Positions 36,441-44,996 of a DNA stretch of 64,000 nucleotides are shown here, in pieces. The position numbers were made by a program, and so were the translations under genes. How positions within the stretch are numbered: position 1 is the first letter of the stretch; the number at the start of each line of letters is the position of its first letter. Source of the stretch: Terriglobales bacterium (lineage in GTDB: Bacteria > Acidobacteriota > Terriglobia > Terriglobales > Acidobacteriaceae); NCBI GenBank assembly GCA_025934735.1, contig JAICWP010000009.1, positions 135,640-199,639 on the forward strand, written 5' to 3'. The notes under the pieces are model-generated. The model was not told where the DNA came from, made no database searches, and saw only the letters and a program-made list of their open reading frames with translations.

Positions 36441-37460
36441 TTACGGCGTTTTCATGTATCGGTCGAAATAGGCGATAGCATCTTTCACAGCTTGCATCTG
36501 GATGGGATCGGGGGCGTAGACTTTTTCCGCATTGCGCTTCACGAAGATGAAGCCGTGCTCATCGTGATCGTAAGACTTCCACTGCACATCTTTGCCGGCC
36601 TCGCGCAGCAGTTCGTAGTTGAGGCGGAAAACGTCCTGGTGGTGGTCGCGGTCGCGGCCCTCGATGAAGATTGGTGTGGTGATCGCGTTGATGCGCTTCA
36701 TGGCCACCGACATGTCAAGCTGCTTCCGCGCTTCGGCGGTAGCCCTGCGCTGCATTTCTTCGGTGTTCACCGTCAGCGTTTCCGGCGGGCGAGGAGTACC
36801 CGGCGCGGGGGGCCGCTTGGCCAGGTAATCCATGGAAGCCGGCTCGCTGGCGATGCCCGCGCGCAAGCCGTGGTACTCGCTGGCAATCTTCATCAGCATT
36901 TCACCGCCATGGCTCAGGCCCAGGTAGCCCACACGATTGGGGTCCACGTAGGGAAGCGTCTTCACGAACTTGATGATGGAGATGGCATCTTCATATTCCA
37001 GGGGCCCGCGGCTGAGAATCTGACGGCCCTCCTGCTTGCCTTCGACCAGCGGTTTGCCGTAGGTATCCTCCACCTCGGCGCGGTAGCGCATCCAGGCCAC
37101 CGCGTATCCGGCTTTTAGAAACTGCTCCAGAGTCCAGCTGCCGTTCTGCGTCCACTCACGAATCCAGCGCACCCCCATTCCGCCATTCATGTGCGCGAAC
37201 AGAACGACAGGGAAGGGGCCGTTGCCCGGAGGCTTGCGTAAACCGATGGGAGCGTAGAGCCCATCCACAATTTCGACGTAGATGATGTGCAGGGGGAACT
37301 CCGACCCTTCTACCGGCTCGACGATTTCGGTGACCGGGCTGGGCACCGGCTTGGTGAAGTAGATGTGGTCGGGATCAATGCTGGCATTTTTGCCCTGCTG
37401 AGCAAAAGCAGTGGCGGCGAGCAGGGCCGTGGCCGCGAGAAGCAGAATCATTACCCGCAC
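36441..37460 (-). CDS. Exported alpha/beta hydrolase
   Basis: A 339-aa protein with a signal peptide (MILLLAATALLAATAFAQQ). The nucleophile elbow is GLSHGGEM, the acid is in EGRDRDHHQ, and the base is in YDHDEHGF, giving a full Ser-Asp-His triad of the dienelactone-hydrolase / S9-like type. It would hydrolyse an ester or peptide bond in the periplasm. It is the last gene of the minus-strand flavoenzyme operon (26 bp after the flavoenzyme stop), and its stop codon abuts that of the convergent DUF4440 gene. Confidence 0.85.
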   Translation of the reverse strand: MRVMILLLAATALLAATAFAQQGKNASIDPDHIYFTKPVPSPVTEIVEPVEGSEFPLHIIYVEIVDGLYAPIGLRKPPGNGPFPVVLFAHMNGGMGVRWIREWTQNGSWTLEQFLKAGYAVAWMRYRAEVEDTYGKPLVEGKQEGRQILSRGPLEYEDAISIIKFVKTLPYVDPNRVGYLGLSHGGEMLMKIASEYHGLRAGIASEPASMDYLAKRPPAPGTPRPPETLTVNTEEMQRRATAEARKQLDMSVAMKRINAITTPIFIEGRDRDHHQDVFRLNYELLREAGKDVQWKSYDHDEHGFIFVKRNAEKVYAPDPIQMQAVKDAIAYFDRYMKTP

Positions 37461-37486
37461 GAAACCTCCTGAAGCGTTTACCGCCG

Positions 37487-39163
37487 TTAGGCTTTCTTGC
37501 TCACCACCGCCTCAATGCTGGTGCCGAAATCCTTCAGCATTACGACGGCGGCGTTGCGTCCGGGGGCGCCGCTCACCGAGCCGCCGGGATAGGTGCAGGC
37601 GCCAGTCTGGTAGAGCCCGGGAATGGGCATGCGGTGCTGCGCCCAGCCCGGCATGGGGCGCATGGGACCGGTTTGCGCCGCATTCTGCGCTCCCGCGTGG
37701 GCGCTGCCGTGCCAGAAATGCGGGTTCATGCGCTCGAAATCTATGGGGCTTTCGATAAATTCGCCCAGGAACTTGTCGGGCGTCAGGCTGGGACAGAAGC
37801 GCCGCAGTTGCTTGAGATTGGCTTCCGCCACCTGCTTCTTGATCTCGTCCCAGTGCTGCGGGCCTTGCTTGATGTCGTAGGGATACCAGGTGACCAGCTT
37901 GAGCGTGTGCATCCCGGCCGGGGCGCGGCTGGGGTCGGCGAGGGTGCAGCAAATGCAGTGCATGGGCGGATCTTCCATATTCACGTTGCCGCACGCGTCA
38001 TCCAGCGCTACCCGCAGGGCGCGCTCGGGCGAGACCAGCAGGCCAGTTTCCGCCGGCGAAATGGTGCCTCCGCCTTGCAGCGGGAACACGGGCGGCGCGC
38101 TGGTGGCGTAGTGGCTGACGAACATGGCCTCCTCCGCCTGCCAGGTATCCACGCCATCGAGGAAGTCTTGCGGCCAGAGTTCGTGCGGCGCCATATCCAC
38201 CAGGTGCTTAATGTGTAAGGTGGAAACCACCGCCTTGTCGGCGCGGTAAGAAGTGCCGTCGCCGCATTCCACCCCCACGCAGCGGCCGTTTTCAATGATG
38301 AAACGTTCCACCCACTTGTTGGGCAGAATCACCCCGTTGTGGGCTTCGATGTAGCGGCCCAGAGCCTCAGCCAATTTTCCTGAGCCGCCCTTGGGCATGG
38401 GTCGCCCGGAATGTTGCTGGCCGAAGGCCGTGTAGGCCACGCGACCGCTGACCGGCGCGTCGGGTGCTTCCGAGGTGATGTGCGCCAGGAACACCATGAA
38501 GGCGCGGGAGTGCTCATCTTCAAAATTCGCTTTGATGATTTCCCAGGCCGACATGGCCAGGCGGCGCTGCCACAGTCGCCCTCGGGGATGGGCGGCCAGG
38601 CGCTCCGGAAGCGATGGCCCAAAGCCGATGGGAGTAAACGTGGATTCCCGAAACATGGGCGCCACGGAATTGAATTCCTCATACATGCGGCGGTAAGCGG
38701 CGGCGTCCTTCTTGGAGAATTTGGCAAACTCGGCGATGGTGCGCTCCACATCGCGCCACTGGGTGATGTGGCTGCCATCCAGAAATGCCATGTGCATGAT
38801 GGGATCAGGGTCAATGTATTGCAGCCCGTAGTCGCGCAGCGGAATTTCGTTGTTGCGCAGCATGGGGTTGGACTGGATGAAATATTGGGCGGTGGAGCAG
38901 ACGTCATCCTGGAATCCGCGCAGGGTTAGTTCCGCGGTCTTGACCCCTCCGCCGATGGTGGGCCGGCCTTCAAGCACAACACAGCGGTAGCCCGCCTTGG
39001 CCAGATAGGCGGCAGTAATCAGGCTGTTGTGGCCCGCGCCGGCCACGACAATGTCGAAACGCTGGCTGCCGGGGCCCTGCTGGCCCATGGCTGCAAGAGG
39101 CTTGAGGACCAGAGGCGCGACCGCCGCCCCTTTGAGAAAACCGCGCCGCGTCATATCGCTCAT
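37487..39163 (-). CDS. Tat-exported FAD oxidoreductase (PYROXD2/phytoene-desaturase-like), copy 1
   Basis: A 558-aa flavoprotein. The N-terminus MSDMTRRGFLKGAAV is a twin-arginine signal, so it is exported folded with its cofactor. The dinucleotide fold starts FDIVVAGAGHNSLITAAYLA, and the C-terminal FAD clamp reads YPGGSVSGAPGRNAA; both match the PYROXD2 branch of the phytoene desaturase superfamily and argue against true carotenoid enzymes, which lack a Tat signal. It likely oxidises a hydrophobic or alicyclic substrate. The start at 39163 follows the cytochrome stop by 8 bp. Confidence 0.88.
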   Translation of the reverse strand: MSDMTRRGFLKGAAVAPLVLKPLAAMGQQGPGSQRFDIVVAGAGHNSLITAAYLAKAGYRCVVLEGRPTIGGGVKTAELTLRGFQDDVCSTAQYFIQSNPMLRNNEIPLRDYGLQYIDPDPIMHMAFLDGSHITQWRDVERTIAEFAKFSKKDAAAYRRMYEEFNSVAPMFRESTFTPIGFGPSLPERLAAHPRGRLWQRRLAMSAWEIIKANFEDEHSRAFMVFLAHITSEAPDAPVSGRVAYTAFGQQHSGRPMPKGGSGKLAEALGRYIEAHNGVILPNKWVERFIIENGRCVGVECGDGTSYRADKAVVSTLHIKHLVDMAPHELWPQDFLDGVDTWQAEEAMFVSHYATSAPPVFPLQGGGTISPAETGLLVSPERALRVALDDACGNVNMEDPPMHCICCTLADPSRAPAGMHTLKLVTWYPYDIKQGPQHWDEIKKQVAEANLKQLRRFCPSLTPDKFLGEFIESPIDFERMNPHFWHGSAHAGAQNAAQTGPMRPMPGWAQHRMPIPGLYQTGACTYPGGSVSGAPGRNAAVVMLKDFGTSIEAVVSKKA

Positions 39164-39171
39164 GAGGTCTC

Positions 39172-39786
39172 CTATCGTTGGGTGGACTTGGTCGCGGCCG
39201 CGCCAGCAGGCTGCCCGACCTGCTGCTGAAGCGAGGGCGCGGAGTGGCAGGTGCTGCACACCGTCTTGGCGTGGTTCTTCTCGTGGCAGGAGATGCACAC
39301 GCCCATGGTGGTCACGCTGGTTTTCTCATACATCGCCGGCATTTCTTGCACCGGGCCGTGGCAGTTCTGGCATTTCAGGCCCGCGGCAAGATGAAAACGA
39401 TGGCCCCATTTCACTCCGGGCAGCACCTTGTAGACGCGTACCCAGGGGATGGCCTGATGAGTGCTGTCGTACTCCGCCAGCTTCTTGATGGCGGGCGAAT
39501 CAGTGGCTACGGATTGATGGCAGGTCATGCAGGTGGCCGTCGCGGGGTAGGTCATCATGGTGCCCGGGTCGGGGTTGGTGTGGCAAAACTGGCAACCGAT
39601 TTTCAGTGCCAGGTGAGTCTTGTGGCTATAGGGCAGCGGTTGGGTGGGCGCGGCCGGATGCAGCGGGTTGTCGGGCACCAGTTGCGGGGGATATGCCGGT
39701 GCGCTCTGTGCCGGCATCTTTACGCCCGTGAAAACCACGACCGCCAATGCCGCGACCAACAGCGCAGAAGTTGGGCTAAGTCTCAC
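39172..39786 (-). CDS. Exported pentaheme cytochrome c (class III / c7-like)
   Basis: A 204-aa protein with a hydrophobic signal or anchor (LLVAALAVVVFTGV) and five CxxCH heme motifs: CQFCH (65-69), CMTCH (86-90), CQNCH (139-143), CISCH (164-168) and CSTCH (177-181). Extra His residues in SHKTHLALK and WGHRFHLAAG can serve as distal ligands, giving bis-His hemes. I set the start at the GTG at 39786, placed 6 bases after GGAGGT. It lies between two flavoenzyme genes, with 8 and 19 bp gaps, so it is very probably their periplasmic electron acceptor. Confidence 0.92.
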   Translation of the reverse strand: MRLSPTSALLVAALAVVVFTGVKMPAQSAPAYPPQLVPDNPLHPAAPTQPLPYSHKTHLALKIGCQFCHTNPDPGTMMTYPATATCMTCHQSVATDSPAIKKLAEYDSTHQAIPWVRVYKVLPGVKWGHRFHLAAGLKCQNCHGPVQEMPAMYEKTSVTTMGVCISCHEKNHAKTVCSTCHSAPSLQQQVGQPAGAAATKSTQR

Positions 39787-39805
39787 GACCGCACCTCCGA
39801 TTCTC

Positions 39806-41476
39806 CTAGGCTTTCCTGCTGACCACCTCTTCAATGCTGGTGCCGAAATCCTTCAGCATGACCACGGCCGCATTTCGGCCCGGGGCGCCGGTCACGGAAC
39901 CGCCGGGATGCGTGGTGGCGCCGGTCTGGTAGAGGCCGGGAATAGGCATGCGGTGCTGTGCCCAGCCCAGCATGGGGCGCATGGGTCCGGACTGCGCGGC
40001 ATCCATTCTGCCGCCGTGGGCGCTACCATGCCAGAAGTGCGGATTCATGCGCTCGATGTCGACCGGACTGGTGAGAAAGCGCGCCAGAATCTTGTCGTTG
40101 GTCAGGTTGGGCGAGAAGCGCCGCAGATAATTCAGGTGGGCTTGGTCCACCTGGTGCTTAATTTCGTCCCAGTGCTGCGGCCCTTCCTTCAGATTGTAAG
40201 GCTGGAAACCAATGATCTTGAGCGTGTGCATGCCCGGCGGCGTGCGCGAAGGATCGGCCACGCTGCAGCAGATGACCTGCAGGGGAGGCTGGTCGAGGTT
40301 GACCACGCCCGCAGTGTCATCGAAGCCAAATCGCAGCGCGCGGTCGGCGTTGGCGATCACACCCGCTTCGGTGGGCGTAAGGCTGCCGCCCTGAACCGCA
40401 TAGGTGGGCGCCACCGAGGTGGCGTAATGGCTGACGAACATGGTGCGCTCGCCTTGCCAGGTGTCCACCCCATCCAGGAAGTCCTGGCCCCAGAGCTGGG
40501 CCGGCGCCATCTTCACCAGGTGCTTAATGTGGATGGTAGAGAGCACGGCCTTAGAGGCGCGGTAGGAGCTGCCGTCATCGCACTCCACCCCGGCGCAGCG
40601 CCCGTTCTCGACAATGAAACTGCGCACCCATTTGTTGGTAAGAATCACGCCATTGTGCGCCTCAATGAAGCGCGCCAGGGCTTGGGTCAGCATTCCTGAG
40701 CCACCCTTGGGTAATGGGCGGCCGCCGTGCTGCTGGCCGGCAAAGCCATAGGCAAACCGTCCGGTCGCGGGATCGATGGGCGCTTCCGAGGAAAGGTGGC
40801 CCATGAACAGCAAGGCGGCGCGGGAGTGGTCGTCCTCAAAATTATCGCGGATGATCTCCCAGGCTGACATGGCCAGGCGGCGCTGCCACAGCTTGCCACG
40901 CGGGACTTTGGCCAGAAGCTCGCTCAGGGACGGCCCGAAGCCGATTGGGTTAAAGCTGGTGGCTCCAAATACCGCCTTTACCGAGTCGAATTCGGCCAGC
41001 ATGCGCCGGTAGGCGGCAGCATCCTTTTTGGAGAATTTGCCGAAGTCGGCGGCGGTGCGGTCGGGGTCGCGCCATTGGGTGAGATAGGTGCCGTCGCCGA
41101 ACACCACGTGAAAGATGGGATCGGGCGTGATGTACTCCAGACCATATTCTCCCAAGTGGAGCTCATCATTGCGCAGCAGGGGATTGGCCTGGATGCCGCT
41201 GTGGGCGGTGGAGCAGACGTCGTCATGGAAGCCGCGCAAGGTTAGCTGCGCGGTTTTGACTCCGCCACCCACTGTGGGCCGTCCTTCCAGCACGAGGCAG
41301 CGGTAGCCCGCCTTCGCCAGATAGGCGGCGGTGATCAGGCTATTGTGGCCGGCGCCGGCAACCACAATGTCGAAATGCTCAGCCGGAACGGCCTGCGAGT
41401 GCAGCGAAAGCGGGCCCAGTGCCAAAGGCGCAAGAGCCGCGCCCTTCATGAAACCGCGCCGGGTAATGGCGCACAT
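39806..41476 (-). CDS. Tat-exported FAD oxidoreductase (PYROXD2/phytoene-desaturase-like), copy 2
   Basis: A 556-aa paralog of the flavoenzyme at 37487, aligning end to end: twin-arginine MCAITRRGFMKGAAL, nucleotide fold FDIVVAGAGHNSLITAAYLA, shared blocks AHNGVIL.NKWV and GSGxLxxALxR, and C-terminal PGGSVTGAPGRNAA. It is the first gene of the operon. Differences between the copies concentrate in the middle, so they may act on different positions of one substrate or form a heterodimer. The start ATG follows AAAGGAGGCG, a strong ribosome-binding site. Confidence 0.88.
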   Translation of the reverse strand: MCAITRRGFMKGAALAPLALGPLSLHSQAVPAEHFDIVVAGAGHNSLITAAYLAKAGYRCLVLEGRPTVGGGVKTAQLTLRGFHDDVCSTAHSGIQANPLLRNDELHLGEYGLEYITPDPIFHVVFGDGTYLTQWRDPDRTAADFGKFSKKDAAAYRRMLAEFDSVKAVFGATSFNPIGFGPSLSELLAKVPRGKLWQRRLAMSAWEIIRDNFEDDHSRAALLFMGHLSSEAPIDPATGRFAYGFAGQQHGGRPLPKGGSGMLTQALARFIEAHNGVILTNKWVRSFIVENGRCAGVECDDGSSYRASKAVLSTIHIKHLVKMAPAQLWGQDFLDGVDTWQGERTMFVSHYATSVAPTYAVQGGSLTPTEAGVIANADRALRFGFDDTAGVVNLDQPPLQVICCSVADPSRTPPGMHTLKIIGFQPYNLKEGPQHWDEIKHQVDQAHLNYLRRFSPNLTNDKILARFLTSPVDIERMNPHFWHGSAHGGRMDAAQSGPMRPMLGWAQHRMPIPGLYQTGATTHPGGSVTGAPGRNAAVVMLKDFGTSIEEVVSRKA

Positions 41477-41540
41477 GCCACGCCTCCTTTATTACGGGAC
41501 TGCGTTGTGTACCAGTAAGCGGCGCATCGTACCACAGAAT

Positions 41541-41551
41541 TGGTCCGACCA
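41541..41551. promoter_or_regulatory. Palindromic operator candidate TGGTC-C-GACCA (site 2)
   Basis: Perfect 5+5 palindrome around one base, 65 bp upstream of the first flavoenzyme start codon on the minus strand. It is the best match in the window to the FadR-family consensus TGGTNNNACCA. Sites 1 and 3 share the GGTC-N-GACC core. Confidence 0.6.
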
Positions 41552-41587
41552 CCATACAGCTTCCTGCCTCGTCCTCCGCAGCTTCTC

Positions 41588-42754
41588 CTACGCGCTCTGG
41601 TACAGCTTGGTCATCACGAATTCGCGATGTCCCAGTGCTTCGGCGCAGGTCAGGCGGCCGTTGCAGGTGCGCAGCATGACATCAATCAGGCGGTCGCCGG
41701 CCTCGTCCAGGTTCATTTCGCGGCGCAGCAGGCCGGAGACGTCCAGGTCAACGTGCTCGCGCATGGTGCGCGCGGTGCGGGGATTGGCCGTGAGCTTGAT
41801 GACCGGTTCGATAGGATTGCCGATGATGTTGCCTTGCCCGGTGGGGAACAGGTGGACCACAAATCCCGCGGCAGCCTGCAAGGTCACGCACTCCGCAGCC
41901 GCGGACGAGGTATCCATGTAGTAGAGGCCGGGACCTTTCCCGGGCGCTTCCGCGGGTTTCAGGACATCAATAAACTTGGTTTTCTTACCGATCTTCTGCA
42001 GGTTGCCGAATGCTTTCTCCTCAATCGTGGTGAGGCCGCCGGCAATGTTGCCCTTAGTAGGCTGCGACTCCGAGAGGTCGCTGGTCTTGTGCCGTTCAAT
42101 GACCTCTTGATAGGCGTTGAACACCTGCATGAATTTGTCGCCTACCTGTTTGCTCGCGGCGCGGCTGGCACACACCACTTCGGCGCCAGTGAGTTCGGAA
42201 GTCTCTCCGAAGCAGTTGGTGACGTGCAGCGGGTCCAGCTTGTCAATCAGATTGCCGACCGTTGGACAGGAGCCCAGGCCGGAAGTGGTGTCGCTCTCGC
42301 CGCACTTGGTGGAGACAAACAGATCTTCCATAGAGCAGCGCTCGCGCTGTTTTTCCGTCGCCCATTGCACGAACTCCTGCGCCTTGCGCGAAGCGGCGGC
42401 GATGGTGCTGAGATCGCCGTTGGTTTCGATGGAGAAGCCGGCCACGGGCTTGCCGGTGGCGGCAATGCCTTCCACCACCCGGCCGGTCCAGCCCGGCTCA
42501 ATGCCGATGACCACGCAGGCGGCCACATTAGGATTGCAGCCGGTGCCGATCAGGGTGCGGAAATGCAGTTCCAGGTCCTCGCCGAATTGCAACCGCCCGT
42601 AAGCATGCGGCAAGGCCAGCGTGCCTTTAATGTTATTGGCCACGGCTTCCGCCGCCGCATTGGACAAGTCGTCCAGCGGCAGAATAATTACATGATTGCG
42701 AATTCCCACCCGCCCATTCTCGCGGCGATATCCGTAGAACTCGTAACGTGCCAT
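41588..42754 (-). CDS. UxaA-family dehydratase, large subunit
   Basis: A 388-aa enzyme of the altronate/galactarate dehydratase family (UxaA C-terminal, SuyB-like). Conserved cues are [14 protein letters not shown] at the start, GTGCNPNVA, the Cys-rich [19 protein letters not shown] (iron/Fe-S ligands by family) and late [12 protein letters not shown]. Family members remove water from sugar acids, or sulfite from sulfolactate; split large and small subunits are typical of SuyAB and some dehydratases. ATG 42754 lies 2 bp past the small-subunit stop and follows AGAGGTGG, so I prefer it to the GTG at 42763. Confidence 0.88.
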   Translation of the reverse strand: MARYEFYGYRRENGRVGIRNHVIILPLDDLSNAAAEAVANNIKGTLALPHAYGRLQFGEDLELHFRTLIGTGCNPNVAACVVIGIEPGWTGRVVEGIAATGKPVAGFSIETNGDLSTIAAASRKAQEFVQWATEKQRERCSMEDLFVSTKCGESDTTSGLGSCPTVGNLIDKLDPLHVTNCFGETSELTGAEVVCASRAASKQVGDKFMQVFNAYQEVIERHKTSDLSESQPTKGNIAGGLTTIEEKAFGNLQKIGKKTKFIDVLKPAEAPGKGPGLYYMDTSSAAAECVTLQAAAGFVVHLFPTGQGNIIGNPIEPVIKLTANPRTARTMREHVDLDVSGLLRREMNLDEAGDRLIDVMLRTCNGRLTCAEALGHREFVMTKLYQSA

Positions 42755-42756
42755 TC

Positions 42757-43041
42757 TCACCACCTCTTGGTTTTCAGGTTGTGGACGTGAACGTGGCGTC
42801 CTCTGCCAATGTCAGCCACGGCTCGGCCCACGTCGTGGCCGTACTTAAGGACGGTGTCGCCCGACTTGACGTCGCGCAGCGCGATCTTGTGCCCGAGCGG
42901 GACCGGGTCCAGCGACTTGAGCGTGATGGTCTCATCCGTCTCCATCACCCATCCCGTCAGGTCCTTGCCCGGCTGCACGTCTTCGACAACGACCACGCCG
43001 ACCGTGTCAGCCTTATCGTGGACGATGAAAGAGGTGGTCAT
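42757..43041 (-). CDS. UxaA-family dehydratase, small (SAF domain) subunit
   Basis: A 94-aa SAF-domain protein, the counterpart of the N-terminal domain of UxaA or of SuyA (starting [21 protein letters not shown], with [23 protein letters not shown] at the end). In fused homologs it precedes the large domain; here the two are separate genes next to each other. It lies 36 bp downstream of the GntR gene, so gntR and both subunits form an operon. Confidence 0.88.
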   Translation of the reverse strand: MTTSFIVHDKADTVGVVVVEDVQPGKDLTGWVMETDETITLKSLDPVPLGHKIALRDVKSGDTVLKYGHDVGRAVADIGRGRHVHVHNLKTKRW

Positions 43042-43076
43042 CCTGTGTTCTCCTTAACTATTACGAAATGTAACGA

Positions 43077-43820
43077 TTACGGAGCGTGCTGAGCGGCGGC
43101 CGCCGGAGCGGAATTGGCCAGCAGGCGAATGATTTCGGCCGCGGCCCTCGTGACCTCGTCGCGCATGATCTTTTCTGCCTGCTCGGCGTCGCGAGCTTTG
43201 ATGGCGGCCACCACCGCGCGCAATCCCTTGATGCTCTCCTGGGAACGGCGGGGCGAGCGCCGCGGGTGTGCCAACCCAAGAGCGCGCCAGCGCCGGATGC
43301 GCGCGTGCAGGGTGGCGATCATGGACGACAAGGTCTCGCTGCCTGCGCCTTCGAACAGCACGTCGTAGAAGCGGTTCTTCGCTCCCAACAGGACCTCGGG
43401 GGCGGAGGCCTTGTAGGCCGCGGCGGTAACGGTAAGCGCGGTTTGGAGCTTGCGGAACTGCGCCTCATCGGCGTTTTCCACGAACAGGCGGGCAGCCAGC
43501 CCTTCCAGCACGGCGCGAATGGAATACAAGTCCTTGGCTTCCACCAGGGTCAGTTCGCGCACCACCGGCCCCTTGTTGGGAATCATGGCCACCAGGCCTT
43601 CCGATTCCAGCTGGCGCAGCGCCTCGCGAATCACCGTGCGCGAAACGCCCATCATCGCGATCAACTCGCGCTCCACCAGCCGCGCGCCCGGGCCCAGCCG
43701 GCCGCTGATAATCGAGTGGCGCAGCTCGTCCACCACCTGGCGGCGCAAAGGGGCGGCCGCGCGGGGGATCGCGGAAAGGGCGGCGCCGTTGGGCGGAACC
43801 CGGCTTGACGGAGAAGTCAT
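43077..43820 (-). CDS. GntR regulator with degenerate FCD domain
   Basis: A 247-aa regulator with winged helix RQVVDELRHSIISGRLGPG, recognition region MMGVSRTVIREALRQLESEGL, and a C-terminal FCD-type helical bundle (about 100-245). Usual FCD metal ligands appear lost: the D..FH motif is NRFYDVLF and no late His pair is visible, so it may bind an effector without metal. It leads the UxaA operon and is divergent from the dehydrogenase operon, with the palindrome at 43824-43838 between them. I start at MTSPSS (43820); the upstream codons would run into that palindrome. Confidence 0.85.
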   Translation of the reverse strand: MTSPSSRVPPNGAALSAIPRAAAPLRRQVVDELRHSIISGRLGPGARLVERELIAMMGVSRTVIREALRQLESEGLVAMIPNKGPVVRELTLVEAKDLYSIRAVLEGLAARLFVENADEAQFRKLQTALTVTAAAYKASAPEVLLGAKNRFYDVLFEGAGSETLSSMIATLHARIRRWRALGLAHPRRSPRRSQESIKGLRAVVAAIKARDAEQAEKIMRDEVTRAAAEIIRLLANSAPAAAAQHAP

Positions 43821-43823
43821 ACT

Positions 43824-43838
43824 GTAATACCGTACTAC
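43824..43838. promoter_or_regulatory. Operator candidate GTAATAC-C-GTACTAC
   Basis: Imperfect inverted repeat (6 of 7 bases match between arms) just 4 bp upstream of the gntR start and 70 bp upstream of the divergent dehydrogenase start. It differs from the GGTC-N-GACC sites, so the likely binder is the adjacent GntR, acting on both divergent operons. Confidence 0.55.
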
Positions 43839-43907
43839 CACTAGCATTCCTTTTTACAACGCGAGCCGCTTCAGGGTCAAGAAATTCCACTCGGGGAAGA
43901 TGCTGCC

Positions 43908-44996
43908 ATGAGCGTAGAGCCGGTCAAAGTCGGCATCATCGGGCTGGGACGCTGGGCCAAGGTCCTGACCCGCGCCGCCGCCAAATCCGACAAGCTGAAA
44001 ATTGTTGCCGCCTATAGCCGCTCCGAAGAGAAGCGCCAGAACTTCGCGCGTGAGATGGGAGTGCCCGCCGTTGCCGACCTCAAGACCATGCTGTCGTCGC
44101 CCGAGATCAAGGGCGCCATTCTCACTGTGCCCAATGAGCAGCACCTGCCGGTAGCACTGGAAGTGGCCAAGGCGGGCAAGCACGTGTACACGGAAAAGCC
44201 CATTGCCAGCACGCTGGAAGAGGGCTTGCAGATCGCCGCCCTGGAAAAGCAGTATGGCATCACCGTCACCGTGGGCCACAGCGCGCGCCTGATGGCTGGC
44301 GTACGCGCTATTCGTGAGGCCATTGACCGCGGCGAACTGGGCCGCGTCGCTTTCCTCGAGGCCAACTTCTCCAACGAGCGTGCCCTGGAACTTACGCCCA
44401 ACACGTGGCGCTGGTATAAGGACCGGGCGCCGGGCGGGCCGTTATCGCAACTCGCTATCCATCAGTTCGACCTGCTGCACTACCTGGGCGGCGAAATTCA
44501 GGAAGTCGGCTCCATGTCCTCCAAGCTTTCTCCCGTGGGCGCCGAGGTGGATGACCAGTCCATGACCCTGCTTAAGTTCACCGATGGCAAGGTTGGCTAC
44601 GTGGGCTCGTGCTGGACTTCGCCCGGCGTGTTTGCTGTGCGCGTGTTCGGATCCAAGGGCCTGATGCATTATGAAATTGATTTCGGCACCTGGGACTCGC
44701 CTGACAAGTTGCACGTCACTTCCACGCTCTACATCCAGCGCGGCAAGGACGGGTATGGCAAACGCGAAGAGCTGAAAGTTCCGCCCAGTGACATGTTCCG
44801 CGCCGAGCTGGAGATGTTCGCGGAAAGCTGTCGCACCGGCAAATCCGGCGAACTGAGCGCGCAAAACGGCAATGTTGCCGTGGCCGTGGTGTATGCCGCG
44901 CTGCGCTCCATTGAGAACCACGGCCGCTACACCCGGATTGCGGATGTCATGCAGGAAGCACGCGAGCGCCTGGCTGAGAGGAGCGCCATTGCCTAG
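43908..44996 (+). CDS. Gfo/Idh/MocA-family NAD(P) oxidoreductase
   Basis: A 362-aa dehydrogenase. The N-terminal Rossmann fold opens VKVGIIGLGRWAKVLTRAA; the EKP motif VYTEKPIAST places the catalytic Lys at 97; the C-terminal domain carries LAIHQFDLLHYLGGE, whose His belongs to the family's substrate site. Members oxidise the hydroxyl of sugars, inositols or sugar acids. First gene of a five-gene operon divergent from gntR-UxaA, so it probably feeds or follows the dehydratase in one pathway. Confidence 0.88.
   Translation: MSVEPVKVGIIGLGRWAKVLTRAAAKSDKLKIVAAYSRSEEKRQNFAREMGVPAVADLKTMLSSPEIKGAILTVPNEQHLPVALEVAKAGKHVYTEKPIASTLEEGLQIAALEKQYGITVTVGHSARLMAGVRAIREAIDRGELGRVAFLEANFSNERALELTPNTWRWYKDRAPGGPLSQLAIHQFDLLHYLGGEIQEVGSMSSKLSPVGAEVDDQSMTLLKFTDGKVGYVGSCWTSPGVFAVRVFGSKGLMHYEIDFGTWDSPDKLHVTSTLYIQRGKDGYGKREELKVPPSDMFRAELEMFAESCRTGKSGELSAQNGNVAVAVVYAALRSIENHGRYTRIADVMQEARERLAERSAIA

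Noticed and set aside
37487-41476. Carotenoid (phytoene desaturase) biosynthesis locus
   Set aside because: The flavoenzymes belong to the superfamily, but they carry Tat signals, sit with a multiheme cytochrome, and no crtB or other carotenoid gene is near.
44872-44988. Upstream extension of the creatininase gene
   Set aside because: The frame is open from 44872 but overlaps the end of the dehydrogenase gene by more than 100 bp, and its translation lacks family similarity; TTG 44989 with a ribosome-binding site is the better start.
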